DNA from: a bacterium BMS3Abin14
Lineage (GTDB): Bacteria; BMS3Abin14
DNA length: 64,000 bases
Direction: 5' to 3'
NCBI GenBank assembly: GCA_002897695.1
Contig: BDTG01000008.1
Coordinates: 1 to 64,000, forward strand
Below, piece by piece: positions 7,737 to 14,277 of this stretch (its first letter is position 1; each line of letters starts with the position of its first letter). The notes below the pieces were generated by a model, which searched no databases, had not been told where the DNA came from, and saw nothing but the letters and a program-made list of their open reading frames with translations. Position numbers and translations under genes: made by a program.

Positions 7737-8429
7737 TTAAAGCAGATGGTACTTCCTGTCCGAACTGTGGGGATCGTGACACTTGGTGCACACCGCGTTC
7801 CTGCGCTCTTCGATATGTTTTTGGCTCAGGTTCTGGTCATGGCAGCTCAGGCACAGTTCCTTGCCGGTTGCCCTGAGAAAGTATTTGTTGCGGGATCCAT
7901 GCGGGTCGTGACAGGAGGTGCAGGACCCTGCCGCCACCGGTCCGTGGACAAATTTACCTTTTTTAATGGGATCGTGACAATCGCTGCAGAGGGCCTCGTC
8001 ATTCCCGGCGATGGAATAATCCCCCTTTGCCGCGCCGGGATGGCAAGTGTCACAGGAAGAAACATCCGTTTCAATGTGATACCTGTATCCCTCCTGTTTT
8101 CCAATGAATATCTTCAGCTTCAACCGTTCAATGCCGGGGGCAGCCAGCGTCAGTTCATGTCTTCCTTTCGCCAGGTTTAAACTGTTAACGAAGATCTCTT
8201 TCTTTATGGGCGCAAACCCGATTGTCTTTCCATTATCGAAGATCTCCACCGTCTTTCCTTCATGATATCCCTCGACCTTGGCGATAATAAGGACTTTACC
8301 GCTCTTCAGGAACACCTCCTCGGCAGGCGTCAGAAGGTGAAACCTGGACCCGGAAGAATAAACAGTCGCAATCGAAAAAGAAAACACAAGCAGAACAGCC
8401 AACAGCGTCCCACCCACGAATTTTCCCAT
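7737..8429 (-). CDS. Periplasmic pentahaem c-type cytochrome with N-terminal beta domain
   Basis: 230 residues from ATG 8429, with GGGGAG upstream. A signal peptide occupies about 1-25. Residues 30-115 look like a small beta-sandwich (FLKSGKVLIIAKV, GRHELTLAAPG) with no haem. Five CxxCH sites follow: CDTCH, CSDCH, CTSCH, CLSCH and CTKCH, several in the CHDPHGS or CHDPHSS context of doubled-CXXCH cytochromes. It overlaps the 3' part of the gap after the second TlpA-like gene by a short distance (8445 to 8429), which indicates one operon. It is probably an electron carrier working with the 15-motif cytochrome at 9500-10798. Confidence 0.9.
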   Translation of the reverse strand: MGKFVGGTLLAVLLVFSFSIATVYSSGSRFHLLTPAEEVFLKSGKVLIIAKVEGYHEGKTVEIFDNGKTIGFAPIKKEIFVNSLNLAKGRHELTLAAPGIERLKLKIFIGKQEGYRYHIETDVSSCDTCHPGAAKGDYSIAGNDEALCSDCHDPIKKGKFVHGPVAAGSCTSCHDPHGSRNKYFLRATGKELCLSCHDQNLSQKHIEERRNAVCTKCHDPHSSDRKYHLL

Positions 8430-8444
8430 GTTGTCTCCCCTGTA

Positions 8445-9473
8445 TTATTTCGTTTTTCCTTCCATTTTCAGCTGCCTGTGGATGGCATCACGATAGGTGG
8501 TCATAGCCTTCCGAATCTCACCCTTTTTCTCGTACACCTGGCCAAGCCTGTACAACGCCAGGGCCGGGTCGGGATTGAGGGCTGCGGCCTTCTGCAGTTG
8601 AGCCTCTGCCGCATCAAGATCACCTGCGGCCAGCAAAACCGTTCCCAATCCAATCCTGGCGTCATGGGATCCGGGGTCCGATTCAAGCGCCTTCTCGAAC
8701 TGGGCCTTGGCCTCCCCGAAATTCTCCGCCTCGATGTATAATCGGCCTGCCATCAACCTCGCGTCAACCAGGGATGAGTCGAGCTTCAGGGCCTTCAAAA
8801 GCTTGGGGAGGGCCTTGCTTCCCATCCCCCTGCTGATAAGAATACGGGCCGTCTGCATTTCCCGCTGGGCCTCCTTGGCCTCAGGGGTAAGCTCCTGAAT
8901 CTCGTGCTTCATCTCGGACCGGGCCAGCTCCTCCTCGCTGATCACGCCCAGAAGCACCTTGCTCTTATCCATCAGTGCCTGTTCGAAGTCGCTTCCGTAG
9001 GAGGAATATTCAAAAACGAAGCGGCCTTCCTGATCGATGATGGCCGTGGAGGGAAATATGAACAGCCCGTACTTTCCGTAGATCTCTCTATCCTTGTCAA
9101 GTAGCACCGGAAACTTCAGGGCCAGCTTTTCCTTCAGGGACTGAAGATCCTCAATGCTCTCATCATTTTCGGATATAGCGAAAACGGAAAGCCCTTTATC
9201 TTTCAGGCTCGCATAGATATTGGTCAGCCCGTTCAACGCTCTGATGGACCGGTCCTGGACGCCCTTGACGAAACACAGGACGACCACTTTACCCTTCTCG
9301 GCGGAAAGGGAATGCTCCACACCCGACAGGTCCTTCAGCGTAAAATCGGGCGGTATTTCCCCATCTTTCAGGTTTCGAAATGCGGAGCATACCGCCGGTG
9401 GTGAAAGGAAGAAAACCGCCAGGGCGAGCACAACGGTCATGCGGGCCACATACCCGGACATTCTGCTTCTCAT
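8445..9473 (-). CDS. Peroxiredoxin/TlpA-like protein with TPR repeats, no CxxC
   Basis: 342 residues from ATG 9473. The N-terminus is a signal peptide ending around PAVCSA, followed by FRNLKDGE as in the paralogue at 6259-7431. The AhpC/TSA-like fold spans about 38-180. In place of the active-site loop it reads LCFVKGVQDRS, so a single cysteine remains and the CxxC pair is missing. At least three TPR motifs fill about 210-335 (ALESDPGSHDARIGLG and ALNPDPALALYRLG are clear). I infer a periplasmic scaffold or cytochrome-maturation helper rather than a classical reductase. It is 15 bases from the pentahaem cytochrome gene. Confidence 0.82.
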   Translation of the reverse strand: MRSRMSGYVARMTVVLALAVFFLSPPAVCSAFRNLKDGEIPPDFTLKDLSGVEHSLSAEKGKVVVLCFVKGVQDRSIRALNGLTNIYASLKDKGLSVFAISENDESIEDLQSLKEKLALKFPVLLDKDREIYGKYGLFIFPSTAIIDQEGRFVFEYSSYGSDFEQALMDKSKVLLGVISEEELARSEMKHEIQELTPEAKEAQREMQTARILISRGMGSKALPKLLKALKLDSSLVDARLMAGRLYIEAENFGEAKAQFEKALESDPGSHDARIGLGTVLLAAGDLDAAEAQLQKAAALNPDPALALYRLGQVYEKKGEIRKAMTTYRDAIHRQLKMEGKTK

Positions 9474-9499
9474 CGTCCCCCCCCCTAACCGGAGTCGCC

Positions 9500-10798
9500 T
9501 CAGTTGACTACCGGGTTGATCCTGTCATATCCCTTCGGTTTATGACAACCAACCTCGCATGAACCGCCATTCTTGGTCTGTGTATACTTTATAGGCAGCA
9601 TCCACATCTTTCCGAAAGGGACCTCCCTTCGGATATGTTTCGGCTGATCTCCGGCGTGCACCTCGTGGCAGGCCTTGCATGATCGCCCTTTTTCCCGGTT
9701 GACATGGACAAAATGGAGGTTCTTGTCGCCATTTCTGAAACCGGTCAGGGTGGTGGTGAAGCGATCAAGGGCGATATCTTTGTTGTGACAGTCAAAACAC
9801 AATGCGTAACTTTTGGTGCTATAGGGCAGATAGAACTCGGCTGGGAACGGTTTCTTGAGAATCTTGGTAAAATCAGACCCATGAGGATTGTGACAGGCAT
9901 AACAGTCGTTCTGCCGAACCGGGCCGTGGACGTACTTGGCTTCCCTCACCTTTTTGCCCATCTCCTTATGACAGGTATAGCAGATCTGCTTGGCGGAAGC
10001 TTTAAGCTGCCTTGGATAATCCGAGGCGTGGGGCGTGTGACAGACCGTACACTTTTTCTCTTTCAAGGCGCCGTGTTTGACCGTGGAGTCCCTAATATAT
10101 TTTTCCATGTCCTTGTGGCACCTGAAACACAGGTCCTGGCCTTCGGCTTTCAACTGGTACCGAAAATCGGTGGAGTGAGGATCGTGGCAGTTGGAACAAT
10201 CCTCGGCGGCCGGCTTGTGCTTGTATTTGAGTTCAAACTGCGCTTTTCTGTCCAGGTGGCACAGGAAACACAGGTCCGAGCCCTGTAACTCCAGCAGGTT
10301 TTTGTAATCGGACGAGTGAGGATTGTGGCAGATATTGCAATCCCCGGCGGCAACCGGCCCATGCACAAACTTCTTGTCGGTCTTATTGTTCTCGTGGCAG
10401 GAGAAGCACAGCGCACTCATGGTCTTCTTCTTCAGCTGTTTCTCGGAATTGGACTGATGCGGATCATGACAGGCGATGCACTCACCTTTCTTGATGGGGC
10501 CATGAACGACCTTCCCTGTCTCCTTGGTTTCATGGCACAGGTAGCAAAGGGCCTTTCCCTCGGCCGGGAACTTGAAGTCGCTTTTTTTGGAATGGGTGGG
10601 ATGCCCGGATTTCCCTGCGGTATGGCAGATAGTGCACTGCCCTACTGCCACCGGGCCATGAACGAATTTGGCCTTCCCCATGCCGGAGTGGCATTTGGCC
10701 GTGACACAGCTATCAGCGTAAGCCGTATTCCCACTAGCCAGAACCAGCCCCAAGGACAAGAAGACCGCAAAGATTGATACTGCCGCCAGTCGCCTCAT
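9500..10798 (-). CDS. Large multihaem cytochrome with 15 haem-type motifs
   Basis: Start ATG 10798 with GGGAGGG upstream, 432 residues. A more distal start at 10837 would lie in front of the signal peptide and has no ribosome site. The signal peptide ends near AYA. Thirteen standard CxxCH sites are visible, plus two non-standard ones: CVTAKCH (CX4CH) at the N-terminus and CEVGCH (CX3CH) near the C-terminus. Most sites sit in alternating HGP...C..CH...PH repeats of the doubled-CXXCH kind, suggesting an extended haem wire. It is the first gene after a strong promoter and probably the main electron conduit of the module. Whether it is periplasmic or exported to the outside cannot be told. Confidence 0.9.
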   Translation of the reverse strand: MRRLAAVSIFAVFLSLGLVLASGNTAYADSCVTAKCHSGMGKAKFVHGPVAVGQCTICHTAGKSGHPTHSKKSDFKFPAEGKALCYLCHETKETGKVVHGPIKKGECIACHDPHQSNSEKQLKKKTMSALCFSCHENNKTDKKFVHGPVAAGDCNICHNPHSSDYKNLLELQGSDLCFLCHLDRKAQFELKYKHKPAAEDCSNCHDPHSTDFRYQLKAEGQDLCFRCHKDMEKYIRDSTVKHGALKEKKCTVCHTPHASDYPRQLKASAKQICYTCHKEMGKKVREAKYVHGPVRQNDCYACHNPHGSDFTKILKKPFPAEFYLPYSTKSYALCFDCHNKDIALDRFTTTLTGFRNGDKNLHFVHVNREKGRSCKACHEVHAGDQPKHIRREVPFGKMWMLPIKYTQTKNGGSCEVGCHKPKGYDRINPVVN

Positions 10799-10872
10799 TT
10801 TATCCCTCCCATGCCTAAACAAATTAAACGGCTCCAATAATATTTTTCACAATGTGCTTGAAATCACGCAAC

Positions 10873-10901
10873 ATCTTATTAAGTTCGACAATCCATGTCA
10901 A
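10873..10901 (-). promoter_or_regulatory. Sigma-70-type promoter of the cytochrome operon
   Basis: On the minus strand TTGACA (10901-10896), a 17-base spacer and TAAGAT (10878-10873) form a good -35/-10 pair, about 75 bases upstream of the ATG at 10798. This would drive the leftward run of cytochrome, TlpA-like, selenoprotein and kinase genes. Confidence 0.6.
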
Positions 10902-11236
10902 CAAAAAGGGTGTGCGGGGCTGCACAACGTCCCTGAGGAACGAGGGGGCACGGGTGCGTGGGAGAAGCATAGTCCAGAGTCCAAAGGAAAAACGGACGCC
11001 CCTCGACGAGGCTCGGGACAGGCGGCGACACGGGGACGCGATGAGTGTGCCTGTCATTGCGAGCGACTGAAAGGAGCGCGGCAATCTCGGGTGGCCTGTC
11101 GCGGCGAAGTTCAGGAAACGAAGACGGAAGCTGCGGGTTCGTTGCGGCGCCCTACGGTCCCACACGGGATCGCGTCGCACAGTTGAAAGCTCGCGATGAC
11201 TTGGCAACACTGGACTCTGGACTCTGGACTTTCTTT
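10902..11236. other. Repeat-rich gap between cytochrome operon and ccsB
   Basis: No gene is supported; open frames here have no ribosome sites and translate repeats. It contains heptamer-type AGTCCAGAGTCCA at 10973-10986, a REP-like element at about 11048-11092 (GTCATTGCGAGCG ... GCGGCAATCTCGG) and ACTGGACTCTGGACTCTGGA at 11210-11229. Confidence 0.6.
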
Positions 11237-12073
11237 TTACGCGTAGCTGTGCAGGCCAGACAGGAGAAAATTGACGCCGAAGTAGGTGAAGATCACCGCC
11301 GAAAATCCGACAATGGAGAGTATCGCAGCCCGCCGGCCCTGCCAACCTCGCGTAAGACGGGCATGGAGATAGGCCGCGTAGATGAACCAGGTGATGAGAG
11401 ACCATGTCTCCTTGGGATCCCAGCTCCAATAGGTTCCCCACGCATAATTGGCCCACGCTGCTCCGGTAATGATCCCCAGGGAAAGGAGCGGAAAACCGAC
11501 AGCAACGGACTTGTAGTTGACCTCATCGAGCATCTTTGATTCAGGAAAGAGGGATACCAGAGAGCCTTCCCCGCCCATCCTTTCCGCTCTGTTCTTGACC
11601 AGGTACATTATAGACACGCCGAATGAAACGGCGAATGATCCGTAGGCGACAAAAGACGTGACCACATGGGCGATAAGCCAGTTGCTCTGAAGCGCCGGCA
11701 CCAGGGGCTGAATCTGGTCGGGAAACAGCAGTGCGTTAGCCGCAAGGATGACGAAGGCAAGGGGGGAGACAAACGCCCCCACCGCTTTCTGCTTGAACCG
11801 GTATTCCACCACCAGATAGGCGATCATGACGCACCACCCGAAGAACCCGAGGGATTCGTACATGTTGGATAGAGGCGCATGGCCAATGCCCATGCGGTAG
11901 GACTCGACCCACCGTATGATCATGGCTGCGGCCTGAGTAACGACACCCAGCCAGACCATTCCCGTGGCCACATTTCCCACGACCCGGCCCCTGAATGCAA
12001 GATAACCGACGTAGAAAAAGGTGGCAAACAGGTAGGCGAAAGTGGCTATTCCGAACAGGGTGGAGCTGCTCAT
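11237..12073 (-). CDS. ccsB: Cytochrome c biogenesis protein CcsB (ResC), haem-handling membrane protein
   Basis: 278 residues from ATG 12073 (GGAGATAA upstream). It has about eight hydrophobic helices and the WWD signature WGTYWSWDPKETWSL near residue 215-230, which binds haem on the periplasmic side in System II cytochrome c maturation. Conserved histidines are present in the loops (IAHVVTSF, LHSYA). It lies 11 bases after resB, the other half of the haem-ligation complex. This pair would attach haem to the many CxxCH proteins in the window. The size fits the CcsB family of split, non-fused systems. Confidence 0.95.
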   Translation of the reverse strand: MSSSTLFGIATFAYLFATFFYVGYLAFRGRVVGNVATGMVWLGVVTQAAAMIIRWVESYRMGIGHAPLSNMYESLGFFGWCVMIAYLVVEYRFKQKAVGAFVSPLAFVILAANALLFPDQIQPLVPALQSNWLIAHVVTSFVAYGSFAVSFGVSIMYLVKNRAERMGGEGSLVSLFPESKMLDEVNYKSVAVGFPLLSLGIITGAAWANYAWGTYWSWDPKETWSLITWFIYAAYLHARLTRGWQGRRAAILSIVGFSAVIFTYFGVNFLLSGLHSYA

Positions 12074-12084
12074 TATTTTATCTC

Positions 12085-13518
12085 CTATTCCTTCCCAGGG
12101 TCCTTCTTTAATACCTGTTTTAAGGCCGTCAGCGCACCGTTGAATTCCTTTTCAAAACTTGCGAGGTTTCTGTTGGTGGAACCGGCCATGAGAACAGCTG
12201 TATTATCAGGATCAAGCTCGATCCTGAGCCACACCCTCCTGTGGGGAACGAAGAAGGCGACATACAGGCCGCCAATCATGACGAAGCATGCGATCCATAC
12301 CAGAGGAACACCTGGATCCCACGCAACCTGAAGACCCGTGAATTCCCGGATATTTGCATCCCTTATCCGGAAATAGACCGGCCCCCCCCGCAGTTTGTCC
12401 CTGTCGGCTGCTGCCATGGAGACGAAAAAATCCTGCCTGGCGCCTGACGCGATCCTGCTCATTCGAACGGCGGGACGGCCTCCGATATAGGACGGCATTA
12501 TCTGTTGTATCCCATAGGTGGCTGAATCGCCAATAACATTGAAGGGCTGCCCCGCGGCAACGGTGACGGAAGGTGCCGCCACCTTGCCTGAGGGGTCAAG
12601 GACGTCCAGGGTTACGGTAGAACTCCGGTCAACGCCGTAGCTTGACTGATAGAAGTAGATTCCATCGACGATCAGGGGGTGGTTGACCTCGATCCTCTTT
12701 TTCATTACCTCTTTGCCATCCCGGATGACCACCAGATCGCTGAAATAATCCTTCGGCTGCTGAGTGCCGGGATAGTATATCACCTGAAAGTCGTCACAAC
12801 GGATGTCAAATGGAAGTTTGATGACCGCGTTCCTGCCGCGAAGGGGGACCCTGTTAATGGTCTGGCCCTCAGCGATTGACACGAACCCCTTGAATCCAAC
12901 CGCACCGCCGTAAACGGCGCCAACGGCCAGCATCAGAATGCTCAGATGGACCACGTAGGCCCCCATGCGGCCGTACCAGCCCCGATCCACAAAGAAGGTG
13001 ACGGCCTCCTCGCTGCGGTCTTCCCTGAACTTGCCGAAACGATCGGCCAGGAGGTCCCGTACCCTCTCTTCGGTCTCTTCAGGCGAAACACCCCGGCGCA
13101 CCGATCCGCGGAACCTCATGCGCCTGAAAAGAACATCGTCCAGGACTGAGGGAGACCGGGTCATCAGACGCCACGCCCGGGGGAATCTCTTTATGGAACA
13201 CAGTGTGATGTTGATCAGAAGGAGAGCCAGAAGGGTCAGAAACCACCATGACCGGTACATGTCGTCCAGGGCGAGGGCCTGGAACAGCCTATATGTTCCG
13301 GACCCGTACTCATTCAGGTACTGTTCCGGGCTGCCGTTCTGAAGGACAACGGTTCCCACGATGGACGTCATCGCCAGGATGATGAGAAGAAAGATGGCGA
13401 GGGTCACCGAGGCGAGTGAGTCGTAGACTCCTTTGAGGAATGATTTTTTGGTGCTTTTGGCTGAAGGTTTTCCGGTATTTTCCGTAGATTTCACTTTATT
13501 CCGATTTTCCGAGGTCAC
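12085..13518 (-). CDS. resB: Cytochrome c biogenesis protein ResB (Ccs1)
   Basis: I prefer GTG 13518 (GAAGG upstream; 477 residues). The longer frame from 13563 would begin inside a GC-rich hairpin. There are three N-terminal membrane helices (near DSLASVTLAIFLLI, WWFLTLLALLLINI and YVVHLSILMLAVGAVYG), then a large periplasmic beta-rich domain and a final helix (LVWIACFVMIGGLYVAFF). This is the ResB/Ccs1 arrangement that works with CcsB to deliver haem to apocytochromes. It lies between a small cytochrome gene and ccsB in the same direction. Confidence 0.92.
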   Translation of the reverse strand: MTSENRNKVKSTENTGKPSAKSTKKSFLKGVYDSLASVTLAIFLLIILAMTSIVGTVVLQNGSPEQYLNEYGSGTYRLFQALALDDMYRSWWFLTLLALLLINITLCSIKRFPRAWRLMTRSPSVLDDVLFRRMRFRGSVRRGVSPEETEERVRDLLADRFGKFREDRSEEAVTFFVDRGWYGRMGAYVVHLSILMLAVGAVYGGAVGFKGFVSIAEGQTINRVPLRGRNAVIKLPFDIRCDDFQVIYYPGTQQPKDYFSDLVVIRDGKEVMKKRIEVNHPLIVDGIYFYQSSYGVDRSSTVTLDVLDPSGKVAAPSVTVAAGQPFNVIGDSATYGIQQIMPSYIGGRPAVRMSRIASGARQDFFVSMAAADRDKLRGGPVYFRIRDANIREFTGLQVAWDPGVPLVWIACFVMIGGLYVAFFVPHRRVWLRIELDPDNTAVLMAGSTNRNLASFEKEFNGALTALKQVLKKDPGKE

Positions 13519-13549
13519 TTGGCCTTCATTATATTGAGGTTGGCATATA

Positions 13550-13577
13550 ATGGGGGGCGGCACCCGCCGCCCCCCGT
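13550..13577 (-). terminator. GC-rich hairpin downstream of the small cytochrome gene
   Basis: GGGGGGCGGC-ACCC-GCCGCCCCCC forms a ten-base-pair stem 30 bases after the small cytochrome stop and just before resB. There is no long T-run, so it may attenuate or protect RNA rather than fully terminate. Confidence 0.45.
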
Positions 13578-13608
13578 AAGTAAGCCTGGTTGTGCAATGA
13601 TCCCGGGA

Positions 13609-13986
13609 TCAGCCCTTCTTGTGGCAGCCGCTACACCTGGTGGGCCCGGTCTGTTTGGGCGGGGTCTCTTGTTTCATTTCGCTATGACATCCTCTGCAGA
13701 GAATGTGGAACGGGTTGGTGCTGAACTTATCGAAATTATTGGCCTTCGGATCCACGCCATGGCAATCAAAACAGTCCTTTTCGGCGCCTTTCACGTCTTT
13801 GTGGTGACACTTCTGGCAATCGATCGTGCCGGCATGCTCCGCATGGTCAAACGGAACGCCCGGTTTCTTTTTAGCCACATGGTCAATCACGATCTGGGTG
13901 GGCGCGGTGCCCGCGAAAAGCAGGGGGACCGAAAAAGCAGCGGCCACGATAAAGGCCAAGGCAAAAACCAACATCTTTCTACGCAT
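13609..13986 (-). CDS. Small class III-type periplasmic cytochrome, four haem motifs
   Basis: 125 residues from ATG 13986, with TAAGGAGG upstream. The signal peptide ends around LLFAG. The mature part has four CxxCH motifs (CQKCHH, CFDCH, CRGCH, CSGCH) and upstream histidines (FDHAEHA) that fit bis-His axial ligation as in cytochrome c3/c7. The CQKCHH motif with a doubled His is typical of that class. It is likely a soluble periplasmic electron shuttle. It lies in the same direction as resB-ccsB. Confidence 0.9.
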   Translation of the reverse strand: MRRKMLVFALAFIVAAAFSVPLLFAGTAPTQIVIDHVAKKKPGVPFDHAEHAGTIDCQKCHHKDVKGAEKDCFDCHGVDPKANNFDKFSTNPFHILCRGCHSEMKQETPPKQTGPTRCSGCHKKG

Positions 13987-14099
13987 CTGTTTTCCTCCTT
14001 ATTTGAAATCCAGGTGGTTCCCTCAAACCTCTTTCCAACCCGGTCGTAATATCACAGCGGTCAGGGGAGTGTCAACACGAACACCTGTACAATAATACG

Positions 14100-14277
14100 C
14101 AGGCATTCCGGATAGGTTACGGGGAAATCTTTTCACCCCCACCTCTGTCCTCCCCCCTCAAGGGGGAGGAAGAATACGGGATCAACGTGTTCCGCTTCAA
14201 CCCCCCTCCCTTGAGGGGAGGGGCTGGGGGAGGGTGTTCAGTCTGTTCTCCCACGCTCCCATGCACCCACGCTTGTA
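14100..14277. repeat. GC-rich palindromic intergenic repeats
   Basis: Two elements occur here: CTCCCCCCTCAAGGGGGAGG near 14149-14168 and CCCCCTCCCTTGAGGGGAGG at 14202-14221, followed by GGGCTGGGGGAGGG. The same family is found at 2870-2900, 7557-7580, 16980-17115, 20928-20961, 34757-34822 and 47742-47763. Each can fold into a strong hairpin. Confidence 0.7.

Noticed and set aside
10824-11456. A 210-codon minus-strand frame spanning the gap between ccsB and the cytochrome gene
   Set aside because: It translates REP-like and heptamer repeats and overlaps ccsB; no ribosome site or domain.
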